A stretch of 64,000 bases of DNA, taken from positions 4,661,418-4,725,417 of the forward strand of contig CM031866.1 in NCBI GenBank assembly GCA_018697195.1, in the 5' to 3' direction. Source of the stretch: Certhia americana (taxonomy: Eukaryota > Chordata > Aves > Passeriformes > Certhiidae). Numbering within the stretch: the first letter of the stretch is position 1; each line of letters begins with the position of its first letter. The notes below the pieces were generated by a model. That model ran no database searches and was not told the DNA's origin. It worked only from the letters and a program-made list of their open reading frames with translations. A program made the translations under genes and the position numbers. Shown here in pieces: positions 26,713-39,530 of the stretch.

Positions 26713-27509
26713 GCAAGGCACAGACCTGGGGAAGACACAAGACAGAGGTTGCTCCATGCTTTGTCAGCTCCACCAGAGGCCAAGGGCTGCCAAACTCAAA
26801 CCTGCTCATGCCTCACTGCACTCCAGGGATGCAGTCCCAGAGTCTGTATCCACCAGAGAGCAACTACTGTGTGTTCCAACTCTACTCTGAGCCACAAAAT
26901 GCCTTCATTTCCCCACTGGCACTGTGTTTCTTTCACAAAGCACACAGATGCATGAGCTTATCGCTGCTGAGCTCAGCCTGGAGCTCTCTTGCTATTGAGG
27001 GTGTGTGACATCCAGATTATAAATTCCTTTGGACACACACTGTATGTTTGCTGCTCTGTTTGAAGTATGCCTACCCTAGTGCAAGCTTAATCAGTGATTA
27101 GATTTCTTAGCCATTATAGCAAGCAAATAATAAGATTTCATTGTTAAGAAATAGTAATAAATAATTTTCCAGAGACATTTACCCATCTTCCAACCTGGCC
27201 AGACACAAGCCAGCTCCAAAAGTGAAATTGTGTAACTGGATTATGCAGTGCCCTCTGCAAGCTAATAAATTCTGCTCGAGTTAACTCTGGCCACGTGGCA
27301 TTTGGCCAGGTCAGCTCACAGCAGGTCAGTTCAGAGCTTGGGTTGAGAGAGCTCTTGCTGGGAGGAACAGGCTGGGTAAACCCTCTGAGCACACTTTGAA
27401 GGTGGATTAAGCCAAGCCACAAAAGGGTTTGCACCATTCACCCTATGGGAGTCTGTTGAGGAAGGAGGACAGAATATACATGAAATGTGTGCTAACTTCA
27501 CTGTCTTAC
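26713..27509. other. Non-coding unique sequence
   Basis: No gene is recognisable. The part around 27240-27330 contains GCTAATAAATTC, CTCGAGTTAAC and CCACGTGGC (a perfect E-box palindrome with CpG), which could be regulatory. The long minus-strand open frame that covers part of this block is treated under the candidate exon. Confidence 0.6.
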
Positions 27510-27650
27510 AGCTCCAACAGGACTCATCTGGCTCTCTATCACCAAAACATCTGGTTGTATCTAGAGAAGTGACTACATCAGCATATTTTGACACAGAACT
27601 ACCAGCCACAAGGTCACCATATCCAGTGTCGTCCAGAGAATAAGAGGACC
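27510..27650 (-). CDS. Weak candidate internal exon, unknown product
   Basis: On the minus strand a 141-bp segment is preceded by a pyrimidine-rich tract ending CTGCCTGCTTTCAAG (acceptor-like) and followed by GTAAGACAG (donor-like). It is open in the frame that starts and ends one base into a codon (phase 1-1), encoding about 47 residues that include SLDDTGYGDLVAG and end CFGDREPDESCWS. It sits in a 165-codon minus-strand open frame (27331-27828). I do not recognise the protein, and no neighbouring exons were found. A rough estimate with random composition expects a few open frames of this length in 64 kb on six frames, and splice dinucleotides are common, so this may well be chance. The plus strand is also open here (27389-27643). 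Confidence 0.13.
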
Positions 27651-30600
27651 CTTGAAAGCAGGCAGAACTTGAAAAAGAGAGCAGCCAGACCAAACTGCTC
27701 CAGAAAATTCCTGAAGGAATCATATCTGTGAAATTGCCTGCAAAGGTGAGAAACTCAAGAAAAAGCCCAAGCAGAAGTCCCTCGGTGTGCTTTTGGTTTG
27801 GACATTCTTCTCTGGATGAAGCAGTCAAGATCCCAATCCCTCTTCTCTTCTAATCTAGTCATGAGGATACATAACCTTTTTTCTGACCCTAACCAAGGCA
27901 ATGTTTTAATGAGATGCTCTGGGCCATGGTTAAGTCTGCAGACATGTTTATGCACCCTTGGTGAGGAGACAGAAATGATGGGAATGAGTCATGACAGGTG
28001 ATGGAATGATTCAGCCATCCATCCACCCGCTTTCCATGAACTGTATCACTTCTGACTGCAATAAATTGCCCATATAAAAATAATGGGCTGTTAAATTCCA
28101 GGGCATCTCTCAAAGTCAGAGACTCCAATTTCTAGGATGGTATTTTCAATAAGCAGATTTATTTGAGAATTGGAAAAAATGCTCCCTGGCACATTTAAGC
28201 CCAGTGCAAGTACTACTGCTGCTATTTAATTAATTAGATTTTAGCTTTATGGACTTCCAAGTTAGTCCAGCTCAGAGCAGGCAGAGAATACAGAGACCCA
28301 CAGAAATGAGTTGCCAATGAGGTGAAGTTCATAATCAGCCTTAACTATCACATGTGTTAATGGCTGGAAAAGCTGTAACTATTAGTTCATTTTAGTGCTT
28401 TATGAGATGTATTTACATGTTAATGACTACGACAAGTACAGGAATCTCTCTGAAAATTAAAACATTCCTGTAGAGAGGTAGTGAGGTCCAACAAGGCTGA
28501 CATGTGCTAAGGCCAACAAAGTCATCAGAAAAAATAAAGAAATGTGTTACAGTCACTTTTGTGATGAATATTCTGAATTTCAGTAGCTTTTATGGGTGTC
28601 TCTCCTGATTCAAGATGAGATTTTGTGAGCATGCTATAAAAAAAGCAGTCACGAGTTATTAAATTTATCCTGACTGGTTATTGAGGACTGTGAATGACAA
28701 TCAAGGGAAGGTACTGGCTAAAAATCTTTGGAGTCAAGGAGGACTCATGCATTTTCAAGGGAGGAAGAAAACCTCCTTGACATTTATAAATGGGAAAATA
28801 AAATTCAGACCTATAGCAGGTGGTGCTCCAAAATCCTCTACACCACACTTGTATGTTTTTCAAGCCCTTTGTAGTGATTCTCCAGCCAAACTCTAGGAGG
28901 TCGCCCATTTTCTAACTCAGGCCATTTCCTCATTTTCCCACGAGGAAAAGCCATCAAATAGTGCTGCTGTATTTCTTTTAACAGCATGTCCTACCCAAGA
29001 CAGGGCAGCAGAAAAGATCACAGTGCACCTCGGTGCCTCCTTTAATGGCTTTAGTACTCCTCACTCACCAAGTGCAGGTTCACTGAGGATACGTCTGTCC
29101 AACACCTCCCAAAACATCTTAAAATCTCACAGCTTATCTCAGCATGGAGGTTAGTCCTTACAGTTATTTCTTGGGTGAAAACTTTCCATTTCAGGGGTGG
29201 CTTTCCCCTGAAGCAAACACATCCACCTACCTGCTGTCCTCACCATCCACCACTGTCATTTTCAGGTTCAGGTCCAATTCAGCAGCAGAGATTTTCTGTT
29301 GTGTCCACTACTGATGCAAAGGCAAACTTTATCTGCAGCAATGCTTGATTTCCATTCTGGAACACACATCCCTCTGCAAACCTGAACCATCATCCTTTGT
29401 AAGATATTTTCAAAGCACTTGAAATCCCTTTAATCTTACCCTGCTCTGAAGTAAAGTCCATGATGTCTTTCCCTGCCTATCTGAAAAGCATTCTCACCAA
29501 GATAGTTCAGGTTAGTCTCCTACAACACATGTAACTGAATTGTGCTTTCACAAAGTTGCTGTATTGATCTTTCTACTGATAAAAGAAGGCATGTTAAAAG
29601 ACATTTATTACTGCTGACATGACTGCACAATAAGCAGAATAGGATAAAACCCATGTTCTTCCTTGCTAGCAGACAAAGAGAATCCCTTGACTACTCTCAC
29701 AATGGAGGAAAGCAGATCCTAATGTAAAACCAATGCATTAATCATCTTTGATTAGGTAAACAGTGACTATGCTACTGTGGTGGCCACATGTCGTTTGTAA
29801 TATAGACTCTCTGGTCTGGTTAAATGAAAACTAAATTGGGCTAAACAACTAACTCCACTGTCTGCTTTAAGGCAGATCCAAGGGGGGAAATTCTGCTAAA
29901 GGCAGTTGTTTATCTTTCCATCCTAGCTGAAGTTAGTTTATATATTTGTGTTTACACATAACTAGGTATGTACATTAATGATGGGCTGTGTTGATTAAAT
30001 TGTAGGGTTGAGCTGACCAACAAAATAAGCATGGGGAGAAGAGGGGAGGGTTGGATCCCAGCCCAGGAAGATCTGTGAGTATCTCCCTTGTGCAAAATAG
30101 AGATTGTGCCAACTTTGTGGTCAGCTGCCTAAACCATATTCTGCCTTTAATCAATGCATTTATTTTAAATTCCCCGGACACCTTGAACTGCCCAATTACA
30201 GCCCCAGCTTCGACAGATCAGACAGACTCAGTATCTAAAGCTAACCAAACCAGATCCAAACCCAAGGTGTTTCTCAGCCCATAGACACATCCTTCCTCCT
30301 CCAGCTTTTTCTCCATGACCCCCATGCCCATGGCACCAGGACACCCAGCAGAGCAGTGGATCCCAGTTCACACTCAATGCTGTAGCTCAGGAACACCAGA
30401 CATCCCACCTGCCCCTCCAGCTTCCCACCCTGCCACCCAGACTTTGGGTCAGGGCTGCCACACACATCCTCCCACTGTGTCTTCCAGCCCTGGGGCAATG
30501 CCAAGGACTCCAGTCCACTGAGGTCAGTGGAAATTTTCCTTTTGGCTTGAAGGAGTCTCCTAATCCTCAGGGGTGGAGGTGGGAAAAGAAGCCAAGTTGG

Positions 30601-31994
30601 AGAGATGCTGACCAACACAGGACCTTCTCTTCTTCCAGAATCAGCTGCCAGTCCTGCAGAAACTCACTCATGCCCAGCTTCTCTTTCCCTATTACCCCAT
30701 CATTTCTTCCTCCCCATCTCTACCGTCACCTAACAGCTCATAATTTTTAATTCAAAGCCTGAAGAATTCTTCCAGATAAAAATGTTTACTTTCTTATAAA
30801 AAACTGAGAACTCTGTAAGACAGACTATTGTTATTGTAAAAGATGAAGCTATTAATATTCCAATAAATTCACTTCCCCTTCAGAGTATCTACCCTTTTTC
30901 TCTATTTTGACACTTGAGCATTATCTTTGGCAGAAAAGGGAAAATGCTGCTGTTCTAATTAGGAATTAAATTGTGACTACTGTACTCTAATGTAGATAAT
31001 TACCAATATAGCAGAGAATTATGAATTAAGAATCCACAGTAAAATAGATGAAGAGAGGAAAAAGCCATTCTTCAGAAACTGGTGGATTTTGTATTCCACA
31101 CATACTGATCTTGATTATTTCTGCTGCAGTGAAGGGAATCCACACTGCCCAATCTGCAAAGCAGTTTAGCTAAAGAAATCACTTTCAGCTTCAAAACTGT
31201 CTGAGCAGAACAACAAGCATCATATAAATAAATAAACCTCTTGGGGCAACAACTATCCCAGTTTTGCCATCATTAATAGTGAATTTCAGCCTCTCTAATT
31301 TTCCACCCTAAATTGCAGGTTTCTGGCAATTTCTCTCATCTTCATGTGCATTCAGTTAAGGATGCCTTGAGATAAAGTGCAAGATTTCTGTGAAGCATTT
31401 TCTCAGCTCCCCCTCCTTCCCTACCCTGCTAGCATCACCCTGGGAAAGGAGCTCTGGTATCAGGCTGAGAGAAAGTCAATAGCTGACAGCAAGGAAATAA
31501 TCTGAGCCATTGATCGTCACTTCAGCCTTCAGAGTCAATACAAACCAAACGGAAGACACATGCTTATAAACACACACAAAAGGGAGTGAATATATTAACT
31601 TCCAGTGTGTTACAAAGACTAGGAATGGCTAATGTGATTAATGAGCACAAGAAACACTGAAAAAGGCACATCCAGAGAATGAAGGACTTGCATATCAAGT
31701 CACGAAAAATATATTCCAAAAGGCAAGAGTCAGAGGACAAAATATTCTTCCATAAAGGTCAGGTTTTCTGTCTGAATGTCTAAATCCCTATACATAGGGT
31801 ATAAGAATAAGAGTCTATATACCCTCAGAGACGACCTATTTCACATCTGCCTAGGGGCAAAGGTGGCAAAAAGTCATTTTTGACTGATACTCATCCCCAG
31901 AGAAAAGCTGAGGTCTCTTACCGAGTTTCTCACCAAAAAACATTCAAAAGAAAAAAGTTGAGCACTGAGAAGGGATGTTACTGCACATTTAAGC

Positions 31995-32022
31995 TTGCCA
32001 AGGATGCCCTGATCCTTGGCAA
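31995..32022. repeat. Perfect 11-bp inverted repeat, 6-nt loop
   Basis: Arm TTGCCAAGGAT (31995-32005) is the exact reverse complement of ATCCTTGGCAA (32012-32022), separated by GCCCTG. The ends carry TGCCAA and TTGGCA words, resembling outward-facing NFI half-sites with wider spacing than the classical palindrome. It could be a DNA-binding site or a hairpin in a transcript, or chance. No miRNA-length stem extends beyond it: the next pair outward is C opposite C. Confidence 0.75.
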
Positions 32023-33626
32023 CAGATTTTTCCTGGAAAACAACTACATCACTCAAAACAATGTGACTCACTTTTAAAGTGATTCTTCATTCTATCATCA
32101 AACTCATCTTCTACAACTCCGTTTTGCAGATTGGGTATCTAATCCAATGGCAAGGCCTTTATTTTACATAGACCTCATTTTTCTATCAGATATTCACATA
32201 GAATTTCAGTGTGCCATCAGAAGATGAACTATGACAGTGATATTGTTGACTTTATGAAATATTCTTCATAGCTAACTCAAAGAGCACTCTGAAAATAAAG
32301 AGTCTCTAGGATGCATTATGGTCAAATGCCCACCAGCACTGAAGAGTTTGACAAGAACAAGGCAATAGTAATGAGGTAACACTCTACTTAGATACACTCA
32401 TATTTACTGAGAAATAACAAAATTTATAATTATTGGAATGATATAAAGCATGCAAAAATCACATCCATAAATCTAATATGCATTGCCCAATTATCAGACA
32501 CACAAGCCTTCAATGCTTGGGATCCGGTCCTGCACTGAGTTTCATGGTCAGACGTAGATCATACAACCCCGTGTTCTGCTCTTTTTCTTCTTAACCCCAG
32601 ATTCCCCCTCCAGGACAGTCTCTAGTGCCTGCACATTGCCAGATAAATCTGGCCACAGACTTTCTTTTGGAACAGAGATTCAATTAAATCCCACTTTCCA
32701 AAATGACCTGTGCATGCATCTGTGTGCGCCTCACCTGAGCTACAAATAACACCTGAAATTGGAAAAGATTGTGAGTGATGTTCTTGGCAGCATTAATCAC
32801 ACTGCTTTATTGACATCAACTTGTATTATACTGATCTACACCATATGGTCCCAAATCTAATTTGCTTTTCACTGCTGACTTGCCAGCGGTTTACTTTCAA
32901 TATTTTCCTGAGCTAGTGGAATGAGAAAAGACTGGTCTGCTTCAATTTTAATTTGTAGTCCGGCTGCCTCCTGTCAGCTTCATTTCTGCCATTCTTACCC
33001 AGCATAAAGTTGCTGCATTTCTTATGCAAACAAGCCTTACTTCTCCCACTTAAAAGGAAAGTAGTGCTAAAAAGAACATGCCAGACCCCCATATTGTGTT
33101 TGAGGGAGAAGGATAACATCCAAAAAACCTGGGTTGGGACACAACTTCCATGCCCAACCTTGGCAGCTGTGGATTGTGTTTAACTTAGACTGTGTTGAAT
33201 TCTGTGTATGAGACAGATGTTATCTCAGGCACCCTTCAACACCCCTGTTGCTATTTGGGGTTGAACCTTAAGGAACAGGTTGGTTATCCAGGCATCAGCC
33301 ATCCATCCCTGAATCCCTGTCCCATTAATCCACCTCTGAAATGGTCTCTAGCAGCAGCATAGTTCCCTGCCTGTTCATTTTCCAGTTATTTCAGATCTAT
33401 GAGTGCAGTACTGGTTGATGGACTCCCAAATTAATGCCTGCCAGTTTATCAGCCCTGGGGAAATTCTATCCATTTTCTGCTGAACGCAACAGTTTTGAAA
33501 ATGGTTTGTGTGAAATATTGCTATCCCTTACACATGCAGTAATAGGATTAGGTCTTTCTATGCATATCTGAAGAGATTATAAAATAGTTAAGATACATTG
33601 ACTCCATTTCTTTCAGCATTTTTTAC

Positions 33627-33676
33627 AAAAAAAAAAAAAACAAAAAAAAAAAAAAAAAAAAAAAAAAACAAAAAAA
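33627..33676 (+). repeat. A-rich low-complexity tract
   Basis: About 50 nt of A interrupted by single C bases at 33641 and 33669. It is a simple repeat. No retroposon body or polyadenylation signal was recognised before it. Confidence 0.95.
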
Positions 33677-34419
33677 CACCACCTCCTATTTACAGATTTT
33701 ATAATTGCTAAATCAAAAAGTAGACCTGTTTTTCAAGGCTAACTCAACCTCCTTCTTATGAGTCTCCATCTTCCTTTGGCTGCAGTTGTGTGAGATGACA
33801 AGTTTATGATCCTCAGTGCATTCCAATTCTCCTTCTCTGGGATATTATTAGCGCCTTTGTTACAGAGTCTTTCCTGTCAAAATGAGCTCATAAGAGTTTG
33901 AGCAAACTGGATCATCTTTATTAAAGTGAGTTAAAATCAGGAACAGCCCCACAAGGGGCTCTATGGAAAGTAGAAGGGGATAGACACCTCTTCAGCTCAC
34001 AGACTCCAGCAGAAAACAAACTTACAAAATGGGTAGTTTTGTGGGGGTCTTAGAGCATGATTCATCTCCAGTTCCACATTCTGCTTGCATGGGATATTTT
34101 CCATTTCATCACAGCCTCCCAAGCCAACCTCTGCTCCCACCAATCCATCCTCACAGCAAGACTCATTTAAAGAATGGGTAGGAAAGGACATGCCCACACT
34201 ACCCCTAAAGCACACCAGTCTCCAGGACTGGGAAGGTGTGTTAAACCTGGCCCAGCAACAAGTTAATTCTCCCACCCATTGCTGGGGTAGTGCTGTGCAG
34301 GCAAGACAAGCCACAAGCAACCCCTTCTAAATCCAAAAAAAGCAGGAGATGAAATCAGGGGCTGTGAAATTCTGCCTGAGGGACCACCCCTCTCTCCAAA
34401 AGAGCATTTACAGACTACC

Positions 34420-34640
34420 CAGGCATTTCAGCATGAATGGGCTCCTTGGCTGCTCCCCACCTGCTCAGTTGCAATATTACTTTGAACTTAACACCAGTTC
34501 TGTGCAACGTGAAAGATTGAATGATCGCGTCCCACAGCGACAGAACCTGATAAGCAGCATCACTGACTTTAGTTTGCCTTCAGCTCAATTATTCATGCCC
34601 CAGCTAAAATATCTCCTAATCTTTGGGCCATCTACTAACT
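34420..34640. promoter_or_regulatory. Candidate conserved non-coding element
   Basis: The block contains GTGCAACGTGAAAG, GAATGATCGCGTCCC, CAGCGACAG and TCAATTATTCATGCC, so four CpGs and a homeodomain-like core lie within about 100 bp, unlike the CpG-poor flanks. A plus-strand open frame covers it but reads as unremarkable. Word content alone supports this. Confidence 0.22.
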
Positions 34641-36156
34641 AAGCATTACCCAATAAACTCTGACCCTATTACACTGCACTCCAGGGAAATTTATTTCTGA
34701 CAACAGTTTAGAACCGTCTATGTATTGCCTTTAGCCTTTTAAATTTAGAGACCAAACTTAAGCCTTTCCAAGACTACAGGGTATATGCGGCTGTGATTTG
34801 GAGTGAAAACAGAGAAAAGCAGGTCAAAAATCCCATGTCTGAAAGGGAAAAGAAACACTCACAGGGAAATCAAAACCCAGCACTGAATAGCAATTAAGTG
34901 AAACTGGTCTATCAGTTTTTTCTTGGCCCAGCTAAGTCAAGTGTGCCCTGTACAACTATATAGCAACTGTTGAGTAAAGCAAACCTCACATTAAAATTGG
35001 GTTCTCCAGAATAATTTGCAGCCTGATTAATTATCACCTTCATTCAGCAAGGTACTTAAACAGCTGGGCAATCCCATTAACCTCCCTAGGACTGCACAGA
35101 AGATTGATGCTGGGTGAATGTGTGTTGCTAGACCTTGTGAGGGTTTTGCAGCTAAGAAAAAGTCTGTAGGTTATCCATCCATCTCCCTTGGCTCTCCATC
35201 TTGTGAATATATGGGTACCCACATATCTCTGTGCTACAGTATTGCTCTTCCAATCAAGTAGAATAGATGTCCCTCTGTCTCCAGGTGAGGAAGAAAGGAA
35301 GGAAAAATGGATAAAGGAAAAACACGTGGCTGAAAAGGCCTCAGCTGCTCAAGAGGTTTATCCAGCAGCAAGGAAGATCTATGAGCTTTACTTGTCTCTC
35401 CTAGAGGCAAGATTTCATTTTTCGATTAAAAACTTCAACACCCACTTGCTGTATGTGAACGGCACATTTCTCCCGTGGCTAAAATTGATAGTATGCCATG
35501 TGCTGTAAAAGGTTAGCACCAGCACTATTGTAATCCTTGGCCACAACTTTCATTTCCTTAATTTGCTGACACAGGGTAATGGAGGGCTATGCTATATGAG
35601 AGAATACTAAACAATCTGAGTTACAAATTTTCTCTGAATGTCTAAGCTGACCTTTGAAGCTTTCAATAAAAATATAATTTAAAGAAGGGGAGAAAAATTG
35701 TTAACATGGAAATGGAATTACAGGAACAGGACCAAATTCATTCCTCTTACTTGGTATCTGCTCATGTTTGATGTCAGCTATATAATTATCCATCACAGCT
35801 TGAGTGAAAAAGGCATTTGGTTCTATGGTAAAAGCAGGCCACATATAAATGGTTTATTAACTGGAAAGAAATCAACAGTGCTCAAGTGTTTGGAGACAGC
35901 TCTTCATTAACAATCTGAGCATCCTCTCTCTAACACAGCCCTGATTTCCCATTTTGGGCTGTTTTACATTACTCTGTGGGATCACAAAGGGAACTCTGAA
36001 AGCCATTTTTATCTATATCTACCCTAGGATGCCATGCATTGCTAAAGAGGTAAAATGTGGCCTTTGTGTTCATGACAATGTGGCTTGTGGTTTTTTAACA
36101 AAAAGAAATCATTAAGAGGAGTTTCCAGGATGAAAGAAGAGCTCCTTCATGCTTAG

Positions 36157-36257
36157 AGACATAGTTTAGTGGTGGACTTGGCAGTGCTGGGTTAACAGTT
36201 GGACTCTATGATCTTAAAGGTCTTTTCCAACCTAAACAATTCTGTGATTCCATGATT
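36157..36257 (+). mobile_element. CR1 LINE 3' end, forward orientation
   Basis: The block reads AGACATAGTTTAGTGGTGG, ACTTGGCAGTGCTGGGTTAA, CAGTTGGACTCTATGATCTT, AAAGGTCTTTTCCAACCTAA and ends ATTCTGTGATTCCATGATT, two decayed units of the CR1 3' octamer. The first part differs from the other three copies (a TTGGACTC GATGATCTT-type end), so it belongs to a different CR1 subfamily. It is strongly 5'-truncated and inactive. Confidence 0.9.
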
Positions 36258-38785
36258 AATATGCTCTAGAGATCCCAGAGCAGACAGTAGCTGACATGGG
36301 TACACTTCCTCCAAATCCCTGTCAGTTAGCAGTGCTGCTTCAAGCACAAGGGAAGTGTTTCATGTGTGTGTGAAATAAGGTTAAAAAAACCAGGAAAACC
36401 AAAAAAGCTACTCTTGTGGCCCTTGTGATATATGTGGCCAAAAAACAAGGGGGGCTTCATTTTGGGCAATGGGGAGAAGGGAGAAGAAAGCTGATTCTTG
36501 ACATGCAGGAGAAGCTGACACCACAGAGGTTTCCTCGCAGTGAAAACAAATTTCTGCTCATTCAGAGAAAACTTGTAAGTCAAGATGTTGTTGGGTGAAC
36601 CAAATAACTGAGAAAAGCACCCACTGGCCTTGAGAGGGAATAACGGCTTGAGAGTCAATATTCCAATCCCTTCCTTAGAGCCCTTTTGGTAAAGGCTAAA
36701 TATGATTTGCTTCATTTCCATCACAAATTTTGCTGTTTGTAAGAACAAAGCTAGAAAGGGAAAGGAACACATGTAGGACATCACTCAAGCAAGGGTGGAA
36801 GAACCAGTGGATTCACTGACCCAAATCAGCAGTTAATAGCTGCATTCAATCACAGAAAGGACACACTTTTATAGCAAAAACTGTTAGCAAAGCTTAGCTG
36901 CTCAATTCCTGCTGTTTGTCAGATAATTCCCTCTTGGAGCACTGGCTACAAGATCCAGCACCACTATCCTAACATTTTGGAATATTTTCTCCCAAATCCA
37001 ACCTGTTGCAGGAGCAATAGAGAAAACACAGCTTGAGGAGAGTTACTCACAGACATCCTTAATATTTGCCTTATGAAAGTCCACATTTTGTCACTTTTCC
37101 CTAGAACACCATGAGATGCACATGGCAGCACTCATCTGCAGAAGGTTGAGGTACCTAATGCAGAGAAGACAATCTGAAATCATTCCAGTCCAGTGACATA
37201 TGGCAAGGGATTTTTAAGCTCTGCCATAGTACCTAAGTACACCATATCTTGCTGTAGCAAGGCAGATTTCCATGGTCCAATGGTAGTTCATTTTCTGAAG
37301 GTCAAATTCTACACGTTTATTTTCCTGGGTGCCCTGTTCAATACAAAGACGCAGCTATATTAATAGCTGACAAATTAAAAGCTCAGCTCATTCTAAGAGA
37401 CTGTGCAGGGTTTGCTCTATTTCATCCAGAGTGACATTTCATCCCAGAAAAGGCCAGGGCAGCGTCCCAGCACAGAACATCTGGTTGGCAAACACAATGG
37501 AGCCCAACACCTGCAAACACGCTCAGTGTTTGCTTTGCAACTATTTGTTCCCCCATCCACAGAAAAAATATGTTTTTAGGCTGTCAAAATTTATTCCTTG
37601 CCAGGGGAGTCTGGTGTGATAATGCAGCCCGTTTGTCTTGGAAAGTTCTCATTTCTGGGCCATGTATGGCTAAGCCAAAATTTCTGGAAGGTGAAAGGGG
37701 GAAAAGAAGGTTTTCTTCCCTCTTTTTCCTCTCTGCACTTTTTTTTCCTAGTTTTTGCAGCTTTTTAGACATTCTGCTGAATGTCTAGTGGGATCAGACT
37801 GAGCCAAACAGCACAGTTAAGAAAGAACAGAGATGGATTGCAGCAAGGTCTGTGGTGTAAATCTATAATCCAGGGCCTAAGGAAGTACAAACAAACTAAT
37901 AAAAGCAGAAAATTATGAAATCCTGGCCTTAACGCCAGCAAAATTTCTTAATTTAGGGCTCTCCTACTGGCTGAAACCACCACCAAGCTGACTCTGGGGG
38001 ACAACCCCTCCTCCTGCCAGACCCTTCATTTGGAGAGGAGAAACTCCAGGATCCCAGCCAGCCTAAGGTGTTAGTGGGGGAAGGAGGTTTTCAAGAGGAA
38101 CAAGGCTGGGGGAATGCAAAAGTCCTATAAAAAGTCCTGCCAAAAGGGAGGTGCAGGATTATAGCTGAAATTTTGAGATACATTGTGTAGGCTTTGGTCA
38201 GTTGGCCAAATTCTCCACCACCCCTTACAAGCTACAAAAATACAACAGAACTGGCCACTGAAAATCTACTCAGTGGCCTGGAAGAAGCTTCCAGAGGACC
38301 AGACCTGACCAAAGATGTGATCAGCACTGTGATGTGTCACAGCCTGGGGAGCAGGGGACACCAAGGTGGAAGAGAGGGACAGTGAGGGGACATGAATGAG
38401 TCCACTGCTGGCAGCTCCCAGCCAAATCAGCCAAAGACTGATTCAACCAACCATCTCTTCCTTAATTTTATTTTCTATATTCTAAGAGTTACTTCCAGTG
38501 AAGAAATCATGAACAAATAAACCTCTTTTTTTTCTTGTAATATAAGAGAAGCCACATCTGAAAGGCCATTTCTCCTCCTACCCTACTTCTTTAAGCCTGT
38601 AAGAGTTGCTGACACTTTGTGCCACTGAACACCTGCCTCAGTGGTGGCACAATATCATCATTATAAAGGACATTCACAGGTATAAAAATCTAGGCAGGGT
38701 ATTCCTCCTGACACAGGCACTCACTGTGTGGCCTCCAGCAAAACAGTTCATCCCTTCGTATCACATAATCTGGGAAACTGAGGAG

Positions 38786-38804
38786 AAAAAAAAAAAAAAA
38801 AAAA
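38786..38804 (+). repeat. Poly(A) microsatellite (19 A)
   Basis: An uninterrupted A run after CTGAGGAG with no recognisable retroposon upstream. Confidence 0.9.
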
Positions 38805-39394
38805 GGCACATTTTAGCTGAGACTCTTAATAAGCAGCTTACCCATGTTAAATAGGACAGAAATTTTAAGGTGCACCAAGAAGGCAAAGCTTGGCAAAGCC
38901 TTCACTCAAGAAGAATCCAGCTGATAAGACAGAGATATTATATAACAAGATATATAATAACAGCTCAGGTTCAAGAAGGTTTCTCCTTTTCTCTTTATTT
39001 CACATTATGTCACCTCAACCACCCCAACACAGAACTGCAGTCACGTATGAATAACAAGTTTTCCTCATACACACAGGTGACACCTGCCAGCTCAGGGGGA
39101 TGAGTACAGCTCCCTGCACCGAGCCCTAGCTCATCAAACAACCATCCCATGGTTTCAGTCCATGGCATGGCATTGTCTCTGCTTTGTGCTGAGAGACTGA
39201 GCTCTTCTCTGTGGATGGAAGATGAAGCAGAATTCAAAAAAAATGCTTATTGGGGTTGCCAAAATGTCATTTGAAATTAGATACATACTGCAATTTGCAA
39301 AGACTCCCCATCTCAGTAGCCTGTCTTAAGCACTCTTCTAAATAATTGTAGATTAAACAAGGCACAAGTCAGAGCAAAGGGCCAGATGAGTTGT

Positions 39395-39530
39395 GACATC
39401 CGCTTTTAATTAAAAATAGCAGTAATTGAAATGTATTTAACGCCACTGAAATATTCTGGGCTGGCAGCCTCCAAGAAACATTCAGCAGGGGCAATGAAAG
39501 AGCTCAGAGTCATTAAATTCTTACCTCCTT
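39395..39530. promoter_or_regulatory. Candidate conserved non-coding element
   Basis: The block opens with GACATCCGC, then the palindrome TTTTAATTAAAA (39404-39415), AGTAATTGAAATG, and TTTAACGCCACTG with a retained CpG, ending near GTCATTAAATTC. Three homeodomain-type cores lie within about 40 bp. This is suggestive of an enhancer but untested. Confidence 0.28.

Larger units (their letters stand above)
27651..36156. other. Non-coding unique sequence
   Basis: About 8.5 kb without a recognisable gene. It contains an 11-bp perfect inverted repeat (31995-32022), an A-rich tract (33627-33676) and a possible conserved block (about 34420-34640). Open frames, including about 107 codons at 33997-34320 (-) and 114 codons at 30274-30618 (-), lack motif content and overlap frames on the other strand. 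Confidence 0.65.

Noticed and set aside
27600..27640. GYGD in the candidate exon as a potassium-channel selectivity filter
   Set aside because: The real filter needs T-V-G-Y-G-D between pore helix and transmembrane segments; none of these surround it.
36326..36784. 152-codon minus-strand frame
   Set aside because: No recognisable motif, no splice context and no neighbours; consistent with chance.
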